In this document: positions 1 through 7,377 of the stretch, piece by piece
Layout of the letters: the number at the start of each line of letters is the position of its first letter
Position numbering within the stretch: position 1 is the first letter of the stretch
Source of the DNA: Oligoflexia bacterium
Lineage (GTDB): Bacteria > Bdellovibrionota > UBA1018
Length of the DNA stretch: 7,377 nucleotides
NCBI GenBank assembly: GCA_903858195.1
Contig: CAIOHW010000211.1
Coordinates: 1-7,377 of the forward strand
Direction of reading: 5' to 3'
Notes under the pieces: model-generated
What the model was told of the DNA's origin: nothing
What the model saw: only the letters and a program-made list of their open reading frames with translations
Databases searched by the model: none
Translations under genes and position numbers: made by a program

Positions 1-20
1 CTGCCAAACGTTCCAAGCGA

Positions 21-44
21 GGGGTGGGGATTTTTCCCCACCCC
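21..44. repeat. Perfect 9-bp GC-rich inverted repeat across the apparent aat start
   Basis: Arms GGGGTGGGG (21-29) and CCCCACCCC (36-44) are perfectly complementary around a 6-base loop, ATTTTT. The left arm contains GTG 24-26, the first available aat start in the window, and the bases after the right arm are moderately T-rich (TCCTTGCTTTT). The repeat itself is directly visible. Its role is inference: it could be an attenuating hairpin in the aat mRNA, the terminator of an upstream gene, or simply coding sequence for GIFPHP if translation starts further left. Confidence 0.6.
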
Positions 45-666
45 TCCTTGCTTTTGAAAAGCCGTGATGCCGACGGAATCATCGCCGTGTCACCGGGCGA
101 AGGACCGGAGGCCGAGCAGTATCTTGCTCCTCAAATCCTGCTTGAGGCCTACTCCAAGGGTATCTTTCCGTGGCCCGTTGAAACCCCCGACGGCTGGGCC
201 ACGGCGTGGTTCTTTCCGCAAAAGCGCGCCATCCTCGAGTTCGAGCGCCTCCACTTGCCCAGAAGCCTCGTCGCACAGATGCGAAAACAGCCTTTTACAT
301 TCACCTTCAATTCAGAGTTCGAGGCCGTGATCCGAGCCTGCGCCGCCTCGCCCCGAAAGGGCCAGAAGGGCACGTGGATCACCGAACCCATGATTCGCGC
401 CTACACCCTGCTCCATGAGATGGGCAAAGCCTGGTCGATCGAGGCCCGAGATGCCTCGGGCCGCATGGTGGCAGGAATCTACGGAGTTCGATCCGAAAAA
501 TACTTCTCGGCAGAAAGCATGTTCCACACCGTCACGGGGGCCTCGAAGCTTGCGCTTCTTGAACTCATCCGCAGGCTCAAGCTCCATGGCGACACGTTTG
601 TCGATATCCAGATGCTCACTCCCCACCTCGAACGGCTCGGAGCGCGCGAGATTCCGCGCCGCGAGT

Positions 667-692
<26 letters not shown>
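24..692 (+). CDS. aat: Leucyl/phenylalanyl-tRNA-protein transferase (L/F-transferase)
   Basis: This cytoplasmic enzyme moves Leu or Phe from aminoacyl-tRNA to the N-terminal Lys/Arg of proteins, making N-degrons for ClpS/ClpAP. Family landmarks are visible: FPHP (residues 4-7, like FPSP in E. coli), GIFPW (46-50), GTWIT (116-120), the AYxLLHEMG segment (126-134), SIE (138-140), GIYGV (151-155), SAESMF (162-167), ASK (173-175), an IQML strand (195-198) and LGAREIPRREF (205-215). At 222 residues it is close to the roughly 230 of E. coli Aat. The usual GGDL stretch before GIFPW is replaced by a longer SPGEGPEAEQYLAP segment, about 10 residues more than in E. coli. The start is uncertain. GTG 24 has no well-spaced ribosome binding site and lies in a perfect hairpin, while the frame is open back to base 1, so the real start may lie left of the window. 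TTG codons at 48 and 54 are less likely because FPHP looks conserved. The last 26 bp overlap the 3' end of clpA on the other strand. Confidence 0.95.
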
Positions 693-3023
<2,331 letters not shown>

Positions 3024-3027
<4 letters not shown>

Positions 3028-3353
3028 ACGGGCTCCGCTGTGGCTGTGAGTGGAAATCCCCGGCCCCTGGCCGCCGCAATCACCTGCGAGACCTTGGCCT
3101 CGGCAATCTCGGGGGTGTAGACACCGGCAGCGGCCTTACCCCGGCTGTGGATCTCGAGGGTGAGTTCGAGCGCCTGTTTCTCGCTCTTGCCGAAATAGCG
3201 CCTGAGCACCTCGACCACGAACTCCATGGTCGTGTAGTCGTCGTTATGCAGAAGGACGGCCATGCGCGGCGGTTCTTTGACGCCTCGTTGTGTATCCGGG
3301 GCTTCCGGAAGAGCAAGCCCCCCTGCGTCGTCATGTTCTTCGTGCGCTGCCAT
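3024..3353 (-). CDS. clpS: ATP-dependent Clp protease adapter ClpS (N-recognin)
   Basis: ClpS binds proteins with N-terminal Leu, Phe, Tyr or Trp and delivers them to the N domain of ClpA. With this start the product has 109 residues (E. coli 106). A variable N-terminal extension (1-29) precedes the core. HNDDYTTMEFVVEVL (36-50) holds the Asn-Asp-Asp and Met residues of the N-degron pocket, followed by the pocket His in EIHSRGKAAAGVYT (67-80, His69) and then AEAKV (84-88). E. coli has TPMEF where this protein has TTMEF, a natural-looking variation. The ATG at 3353 is chosen because GGGAGAGAG ends 8 bases before it and because a longer frame from GTG 3386 would start upstream of the extended -10 element at 3377-3385. 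GTG 3356 is an alternative. The stop overlaps the clpA start (ATGA, 3024-3027), so clpS-clpA is an operon. Confidence 0.96.
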
Positions 3354-3361
3354 CACCAGAA

Positions 3362-3370
3362 CTCTCTCCC
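3362..3370 (-). promoter_or_regulatory. Shine-Dalgarno sequence of clpS
   Basis: Read on the - strand the bases are GGGAGAGAG, ending 8 bases before ATG 3353. This decides in favour of the 109-residue ClpS rather than the longer frame from GTG 3386. Confidence 0.7.
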
Positions 3371-3376
3371 TTTTTG

Positions 3377-3385
3377 AGTATAGCA
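3377..3385 (-). promoter_or_regulatory. Putative extended -10 promoter of clpSA
   Basis: On the - strand the bases read TGCTATACT, a TGn extension plus a -10 hexamer with one mismatch to TATAAT. No good -35 box is seen, which extended -10 promoters tolerate. Transcription would start near 3370, giving a leader of about 17 bases that begins at the Shine-Dalgarno sequence of clpS. This is a prediction from sequence only. Confidence 0.5.
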
Positions 3386-3388
3386 CGC

Positions 3389-3394
3389 TACAAT
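3389..3394 (+). promoter_or_regulatory. Putative -10 box of the Fic/Doc gene
   Basis: TACAAT differs from TATAAT at one base and ends 6 bases before ATG 3401, which places the expected transcription start on or within a base or two of the start codon. No matching -35 box or TGn extension is visible. If the box is real, the mRNA would be leaderless, in keeping with the lack of a Shine-Dalgarno sequence before 3401. It lies 3 bp from the opposing clpS -10 element. Confidence 0.35.
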
Positions 3395-3400
3395 CGCGGG

Positions 3401-3931
3401 ATGACCGAAGTGATTTTCAGCCGCGACTCGCTCAAGGCCCAGCTCGAGCGGGCGCGCTTTGAGCGTGCGATCGAGGTGGCCGAAAGCCTCGCCGAGCACC
3501 GCGCGCTCCTGACGACGGCCGAGGCTGCGCGACTCAACAACATCCTGACTGGACGGCTCCCCACCGACGAACCCTGGCGACAGGGACCGACTTCGCTGAA
3601 ACTTCGTTCGGGCAGAGAGATCCAGTTTGCCGTCATGGCAGACCCCGTGATCAACCTGCGCGAGCGGCTGCACCAGGCAACCGAGGTTGCCGAAGGTGGC
3701 GATGTACTCACGGCGCTCGTGAACCTCTACTCCAACATGGTGCTCTCGCACTACTTCAGCGATGCCAACCGCCGCACGGCCGCCATCGCAGCCCACTACT
3801 TTGCCGCCCGCTACGGGCTTAGCCTCTCGGGGCTTGCGATCCATGAGATGGGACTCGGTGACCTGCGCGAAGAGGGCCGAATCGAGGCGCTGCGCGAAGC
3901 CTTTGAGAGCATGCTCAGGGTTTCGCGCTAG
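3401..3931 (+). CDS. Doc-like Fic domain protein, solitary
   Basis: The product has 176 residues and no signal peptide or membrane segment. The diagnostic motif is HYFSDANRRT (117-126), in a helix continuing AAIAAHYFAARYG. It fits the Fic/Doc loop: catalytic His117, metal-binding Asp121, Asn123 and Arg125. Like phage P1 Doc (HIFNDANKRT), it has Ala where AMPylating Fic proteins have Gly, and it lacks their final Arg. In Doc this variant phosphorylates EF-Tu; the reaction here is inference. Residues 1-80 are an extra N-terminal part relative to Doc (126 residues), and LRSGREIQFAV (68-78) may be the substrate-positioning flap. TEVAEG (94-99) matches the [ST]xxxE[GN] inhibitory motif, but its place just before the active-site helix makes a chance match likely. 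No antitoxin gene adjoins: upstream is divergent clpS, and downstream is a solute-binding protein. ATG 3401 is preferred over ATG 3290, which lies inside clpS and upstream of the -10 box. Base composition resembles the housekeeping neighbours. Confidence 0.8.
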   Translation: MTEVIFSRDSLKAQLERARFERAIEVAESLAEHRALLTTAEAARLNNILTGRLPTDEPWRQGPTSLKLRSGREIQFAVMADPVINLRERLHQATEVAEGGDVLTALVNLYSNMVLSHYFSDANRRTAAIAAHYFAARYGLSLSGLAIHEMGLGDLREEGRIEALREAFESMLRVSR

Positions 3932-3982
3932 GGCGGGCCCGGGGCCTGCATCGACCTCAAGGAATCATTAGAAATCTGAATC

Positions 3983-5398
3983 ATGGACAAGCCACAGCAT
4001 TCTCGACCATCTGTAGGCTACTTTCCCGATACTTTCCCTCGGGACCCAATACTGGTGAACCAATTCATGGAGCACGTCCTCCTTGGTCAAATTCTGGAGC
4101 CACTCGTTCAGACTAACTCTCAAGGTTTTACCGTACCGGCGCTCGCCTCGGAGTGGGAAGTCTCTGCGAGCGGACTCTTCATGAAGTTCAAGCTACGCCA
4201 AGGGGTCCGGTTTTCCGATGGCCGCGCCCTCCATGCGAAGGACGTAGTTTACTCGCTTAAACGACACATAGACTCCACCAGGTCCCAGTCCCGAGCCTTT
4301 CTAAAGGTAATCCAATCCGTAGAGGCCGATGACAGCTCGACTGTTGGGATCAACCTGAACAGACCTTACCTCGCCATCCTTAAGGCGCTGAGCAGGGACC
4401 ATCTTGGAATCGTTCCTGAAGGATGGGAGTTTGACCCAAGCGCAAGGGAACCTCTGATAGGCACGGGCGCCTATCGCGCCGTCAAGGGTCCAGAGGGCTG
4501 GCTCCTGGTGCGGAATCCGCTCCATTGGGATTTGGCTGGGACCGAGATCGAAGAATGGGCCTTGGAGGTTCTCCCGGCAGGAGTGACCTCCGCCGGTCCG
4601 CTCCCCGACCTCCTTCCTTTTGTGACAAATGCCTCATTGGAATGGATCGAGGCTCTGGCACGGAGTTCAGGGCACAAAAAGGAACCCGTTCAGCACAATC
4701 TGCAACAGTCGGCGTGGTGGTACCCCCACGGGGCGAATTTCAAGGACACGCGCTTAAAGCAGTGGATGATGGCCGCTATTCAGGCGCTCATCGGGGTCCG
4801 ACAGAAGGCAATTGGCCTAACTGCAGCAACTGGAGCAATTCCAAAAGGAATCGCAGGGTATTTGACGGATTGCCCGATAACACCGATACCCAAAACCCAC
4901 CCCACTGGCGAAGTCCTACCTATCCGGCTCGCGGTAATGAAAACAGAGATGCCCAGCCTCGTCGGCGATGATGGTGCGGCAGCACGGGAAATCGAAAGGG
5001 CCATGCAGGTGCACTTCGACTTCATTCCGGTCATGCCGGCGGATCTACCCGACCTTCCAAGCTTAAAGATAGATGCCCTATTTGTCGGATATGCAGGTGC
5101 ATTCAGTGATCCAGAGGGATTTATCACCGTAGTGAGCTCCTTCTTGGCTTCAGACCTTGGAACCATTTTACAGGCTGAAAGGCTTCAATACGAACAAGCT
5201 GCAAGCGAGACGGACTGGACTCGACGGGCCGAGCTATATCGTCAGCTCAACCACTCCCTTGTAACATCGCGCTCGGTTGTTCCAGCTTGGCGAGCAAATG
5301 CCTGTCGTTTCAGGTCCAAAAGGCTTGCAGCGCCTGAAGTCGTGAGAACCTACACCCCTCGCCTCAAAGATTACTCTCTCCTGAAAACCGAAAGCTGA
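3983..5398 (+). CDS. Family 5 (Opp/Dpp-type) solute-binding protein without signal peptide
   Basis: The 471 residues follow the SBP_bac_5 plan of peptide/nickel-type ABC transporter binding proteins: ILEPLV (37-42), PALASEWEVSASG (52-64), LRQGVRFSDGRALHAKDVVYSL (71-92, the most typical stretch), PLIGTGAYRAVKG (157-169) with RNPLHWD (177-183), a DTRLKQWMMAAIQ helix (255-267), GAIPKGIAGY (284-293) and FSDPEGF (374-380). Family members are normally secreted, but here the mature-type start SVGYFPD begins at residue 10 with no hydrophobic segment. An in-frame TGA at 3977-3979 excludes a longer N terminus, and no signal-like sequence appears in the other upstream frames. No permease or ATPase genes adjoin. 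AAGGA at 3959-3963 is too far from the ATG to be a convincing ribosome site. AT content is higher than in its neighbours, and ATA, CTA, AGA and AGG codons occur. It may be a cytoplasmic ligand sensor (compare the C-terminal part of SgrR), an acquired gene, or a 5'-truncated remnant that is still open. Confidence 0.8.
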   Translation: MDKPQHSRPSVGYFPDTFPRDPILVNQFMEHVLLGQILEPLVQTNSQGFTVPALASEWEVSASGLFMKFKLRQGVRFSDGRALHAKDVVYSLKRHIDSTRSQSRAFLKVIQSVEADDSSTVGINLNRPYLAILKALSRDHLGIVPEGWEFDPSAREPLIGTGAYRAVKGPEGWLLVRNPLHWDLAGTEIEEWALEVLPAGVTSAGPLPDLLPFVTNASLEWIEALARSSGHKKEPVQHNLQQSAWWYPHGANFKDTRLKQWMMAAIQALIGVRQKAIGLTAATGAIPKGIAGYLTDCPITPIPKTHPTGEVLPIRLAVMKTEMPSLVGDDGAAAREIERAMQVHFDFIPVMPADLPDLPSLKIDALFVGYAGAFSDPEGFITVVSSFLASDLGTILQAERLQYEQAASETDWTRRAELYRQLNHSLVTSRSVVPAWRANACRFRSKRLAAPEVVRTYTPRLKDYSLLKTES

Positions 5399-5405
5399 TC
5401 GAACA

Positions 5406-5428
5406 GGGTACCTCGATCGCAGCTACCC
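5406..5428. terminator. Possible shared hairpin between convergent genes
   Basis: GGGTACCT (5406-5413) pairs with AGCTACCC (5421-5428) except for one mismatch, around a 7-base loop. It lies in the 35-bp gap between the stops of the solute-binding protein gene and the glycosyltransferase gene, where a two-way terminator would be expected. Neither strand has a proper T run after it, so termination is doubtful. Confidence 0.3.
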
Positions 5429-5433
5429 GGGCC

Positions 5434-6468
5434 CTACAAAACACCTTTTCCTGCTTTCCGCTGCAGAATCGGATTCACCGCCTCAATCAGCCTTTGAGTA
5501 CAGCTCTCCCAGGTCCACAGCCTGCGCTGGTTGCGCAGGGCGCGAGCCGCGCGGTCGGTGCCCTTTTCGAGCTCCTCGATCCGACGGATCTGGCTGCAAA
5601 ACCCTTGGGCATGATCGGGATCCTCAAGCCAGTAGAGTCCCTCAACGGCCTGCTGCTCCAGCCGCACGGTCCCGCCGGCACGCGATGCCAGTACCGGCAC
5701 CCCGGCAGCCAGAGCCTCGAGCACCACGAGCGGCAGGCCCTCAAATCGCGAAGGCAGCAGCAATCCTCGCGAAGACGCGAGCCCCAGGCGGATCATTGCC
5801 GGAGAAAGAAACCCCGTCTTAAGCACCCGCTCATGGTCGGGAAGCCCCTCGCCCGGTATGGCCACGAGCCTAAGCGCATCATCAAACTCGAGCGCGGAAA
5901 GCACCCGGTCCGGGCCCTTGACCCGGTCCCAGAGCCTGCCGATGAAGGCCCAACGATCTTTCCAAAGATCTGGCCAACTCTCTGGCCCACCGCCTGGCCC
6001 AGCGTGGGGAACATGGGTTCCGGCATCCCAGCCGTTGGCAATCACCACCGAGGGTGAACCCACGACGGGCGAAAGCCTGTGGAGCAGGAGCGCACCATGG
6101 ATCGAGGCCACGAGATCAGCCCGAAGGGCGCCCGAGAGCTCGCGGTAGAAGGCCTTGAAATGCGTGTAGCGATGCCACTCTCGAAGGCCCGCCATCATGC
6201 CAAGCGAAGACCCATGGAGCGTGTGAATCCGCACCGAGGCTGTGCGCCGCACCCTGAAAAGATGCCGGCGAGGCAGGGCCGCCCCGTGGGTGCGAATCAC
6301 ATCGAAGGGACCCTGATGGTCACGCCCTTCAAAGAGCACCTCGGGATCAGACGAATAGCAGACGTCCACACCGCGTTTTTCGAGGCACGAAGCCATCGAG
6401 AGCAAATGCGTCTCGACTCCCCCCACCATTCCCCGGGGATCACGCAGCGTCCATTCAAGCCAGCGCAT
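5434..6468 (-). CDS. GT-B fold glycosyltransferase, family 4-like
   Basis: The 344-residue product has no membrane segment and is probably cytoplasmic or at the inner face of the membrane, transferring a sugar from an activated donor to a glycan or lipid acceptor. The N-terminal half carries GGVETH (16-21), the usual acceptor-side loop, and the C-terminal half carries FIGRLWDRVKGPDRVLSAL (175-193), with the Arg and Lys that contact the donor phosphates. The E-x7-E signature is Glu243 and Glu251 in SRFEGLPLVVLEALAAGVPVLAS. VIANGWD (142-148) corresponds to the interdomain VIPNGVD element. A Gly/Pro-rich linker (about 155-166) is built from degenerate 12-bp DNA repeats. Donor and product cannot be told; lipopolysaccharide, capsule or glycolipid synthesis are all possible. 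The ATG at 6468 follows the ettA stop by 4 bp with no clear Shine-Dalgarno sequence, so translation probably depends on ribosomes finishing ettA. No other cell-envelope genes are in the window. Confidence 0.88.
   Translation of the reverse strand: MRWLEWTLRDPRGMVGGVETHLLSMASCLEKRGVDVCYSSDPEVLFEGRDHQGPFDVIRTHGAALPRRHLFRVRRTASVRIHTLHGSSLGMMAGLREWHRYTHFKAFYRELSGALRADLVASIHGALLLHRLSPVVGSPSVVIANGWDAGTHVPHAGPGGGPESWPDLWKDRWAFIGRLWDRVKGPDRVLSALEFDDALRLVAIPGEGLPDHERVLKTGFLSPAMIRLGLASSRGLLLPSRFEGLPLVVLEALAAGVPVLASRAGGTVRLEQQAVEGLYWLEDPDHAQGFCSQIRRIEELEKGTDRAARALRNQRRLWTWESCTQRLIEAVNPILQRKAGKGVL
5970..6005. repeat. Three degenerate 12-bp repeats in the glycosyltransferase linker
   Basis: Units CTGGCCAACTCT (5970-5981), CTGGCCCACCGC (5982-5993) and CTGGCCCAGCGT (5994-6005) share a CTGGCC start and a 12-bp period. 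They encode residues about 155-166 (HAGPGGGPESWP on the - strand), between the two Rossmann domains. The match between units is partial, so common origin by duplication is likely but not certain. Confidence 0.6.
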
Positions 6469-6472
6469 GGGA

Positions 6473-7377
6473 TCAGTGGGTGAGCTTCTTGTACTTGATC
6501 CGGTGCGGATTGAGGGCCTCAGGCCCGAGGCGACGCTTCTTGTCCTCTTCGTAGTCCTGGTAATTGCCTTCGAAGAACACGACCTGGCTGTCGCCCTCGA
6601 AAGCCATGATGTGCGTGCACACGCGGTTCAAGAACCAGCGATCGTGGCTGATGATCATCGCACACCCGGCAAAGTTCTGGACTGCGTCTTCGAGCGCACG
6701 GAGCGTGTTGACGTCCAGATCGTTGGTCGGTTCGTCGAGCATGAGCACGTTGCCGCCGCTCTTGAGGAGCTTGGCCATGTGCACGCGATTGCGCTCACCG
6801 CCGGAGAGCACTCCCACCTTCTTTTGCTGGTCTCCGCCCGTGAAATTGAACCAAGAACAGTAGGCACGCGAGTTGACTTCGCGGTTACCCAGCATCACGA
6901 CTTCGTTCTTGCCGTCGGAGATCTCTTCCCAGACCGTGCGATCCGAATCGAGGGCGTCTCGCGACTGATCGACGTAGGCGACCTTGACCGTCTCACCGGT
7001 CTTGATCGCGCCTGCGTCTGGCTTTTCAAGACCGGCAAGCATCTTGAAAAGCGTCGTCTTGCCGGCGCCGTTTGCACCGATGATGCCGACCACACTTCCA
7101 GGACGGATGTTGAACGAGAGATTCTCGAAGAGCACCTTGTCGCCAAAGCTCTTGGAGATCTTGTCGGCCTCGAACACGACATTGCCAAGCCTTGGGCCTG
7201 GCGGAATATAGATCTCCATTTCCTGGAGCTTTTCGGGCCTATCTTCTGCCAGCATCCGCTCGTAGGCCTGCACGCGAGCCTTGCTCTTGGCCTGGCGGGC
7301 CTTGGGGTTCATCTGGATCCACTCAAGCTCGCGCTCAAGCGTCTTCACGCGCTTGTTCTCGGTCTTTTCTTCCTGCC
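6473..7377 (-). CDS. ettA: Energy-dependent translational throttle protein EttA (ABC-F), 5' end outside window
   Basis: EttA binds the ribosomal E site and gates entry into elongation according to the ATP/ADP ratio. The window holds the last 300 or so codons. The frame stays open to the right edge, and GTG 7348 is an internal codon (E. coli-like sequence continues through it), not the start. Numbering from that codon: the end of the linker/P-site tRNA interaction region with LEWIQMNPKARQAKSKAR (8-25), then the second ABC domain with KSFGDKVLFENLSF (66-79), Walker A GANGAGKT (91-98), Q-loop VDQSRD (126-131), signature LSGGE (181-185), Walker B VLMLDEPTNDLD (201-212) and switch ISHDRWFLNR (233-242). 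The C terminus EGNYQDYEEDKKRRLG...RIKYKK (260-288) closely matches E. coli EttA and separates it from Uup and other ABC-F proteins. It has no membrane segments, as expected for ABC-F. The glycosyltransferase gene follows after 4 bp on the same strand. Confidence 0.96.
   Translation of the reverse strand, partial: QEEKTENKRVKTLERELEWIQMNPKARQAKSKARVQAYERMLAEDRPEKLQEMEIYIPPGPRLGNVVFEADKISKSFGDKVLFENLSFNIRPGSVVGIIGANGAGKTTLFKMLAGLEKPDAGAIKTGETVKVAYVDQSRDALDSDRTVWEEISDGKNEVVMLGNREVNSRAYCSWFNFTGGDQQKKVGVLSGGERNRVHMAKLLKSGGNVLMLDEPTNDLDVNTLRALEDAVQNFAGCAMIISHDRWFLNRVCTHIMAFEGDSQVVFFEGNYQDYEEDKKRRLGPEALNPHRIKYKKLTH

Noticed and set aside
3354..3386. Longer ClpS starting at GTG 3386
   Set aside because: That start lies upstream of the predicted -10 element and would translate the Shine-Dalgarno region; ATG 3353 has a well-placed ribosome site.
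3290..3400. Longer N terminus for the Fic/Doc protein from ATG 3290
   Set aside because: These codons lie opposite the clpS 5' end and upstream of both -10 elements, and the encoded sequence looks unlike a Fic N terminus.
3680..3697. TEVAEG as a true Fic inhibitory motif
   Set aside because: It fits [ST]xxxE[GN], but sits only 18 residues before the catalytic His in the Fic core rather than in a separate N- or C-terminal inhibitory helix, so chance is the simpler reading.
3932..3952. GC-rich partial palindrome after the Fic/Doc stop, considered as terminator
   Set aside because: GGGCCCGGGGCC does not form a convincing stem and loop, and no T run follows.
4525..4971. 148-codon + strand frame inside the solute-binding protein gene
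   Set aside because: It is out of frame with the recognised SBP_bac_5 protein, has low-complexity Arg/Gly/Asn content and no motif.
5494..6057. 187-codon + strand frame with WPT-like repeats opposite the glycosyltransferase
   Set aside because: Shadow frame; the apparent WPT repeat is the other-strand reading of the 12-bp linker repeat.

Overview
The window is a densely coding stretch of chromosome from a high-GC Gram-negative bacterium. A ClpS/ClpA/Aat N-degron set and a proteobacterial-type EttA suggest Proteobacteria in the broad sense, including Myxococcota or Bdellovibrionota-like lineages. The exact taxon cannot be fixed by eye. Seven protein genes fill almost everything. No tRNA, rRNA, CRISPR array, IS element or origin was seen, and no gene-free stretch exceeds about 50 bases.

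Left part (1-3386): aat (leucyl/phenylalanyl-tRNA-protein transferase, + strand) converges on clpA (- strand), and the two reading frames overlap tail to tail by 26 bp. clpA is preceded by clpS, joined through an ATGA stop/start overlap. Together they are the writer (Aat adds Leu/Phe to protein N termini), reader (ClpS) and unfoldase (ClpA) of the bacterial N-degron pathway. Only the ClpP peptidase is missing from the window. clpSA appears to be driven by an extended -10 promoter just upstream of clpS.

Middle (3389-5398): diverging from clpS, with -10 elements almost touching, is a small Doc-like Fic-domain protein (motif HYFSDANRRT) that may be read from a leaderless mRNA. It has no separate antitoxin gene. 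After 51 bp comes a family 5 (Opp/Dpp-type) solute-binding protein with no signal peptide and no transporter genes. Its base and codon use differ clearly from every neighbour, so it looks like an acquired or relaxed-selection gene.

Right part (5434-7377): on the - strand, ettA (ribosome-binding ABC-F protein, 5' end cut by the window edge) is followed after 4 bp by a GT-B fold family 4-like glycosyltransferase, probably as one operon.

Four or five of the seven genes touch translation or protein turnover (Aat, ClpS, ClpA, EttA and perhaps the Doc-like protein). The most interesting points are the compact N-degron cluster with its 26-bp antisense overlap, the lone Doc-like Fic protein sharing a divergent promoter with clpS, the signal-less solute-binding protein, a perfect GC hairpin holding the apparent aat start codon, and 12-bp tandem repeats sitting exactly at interdomain linkers in two genes.
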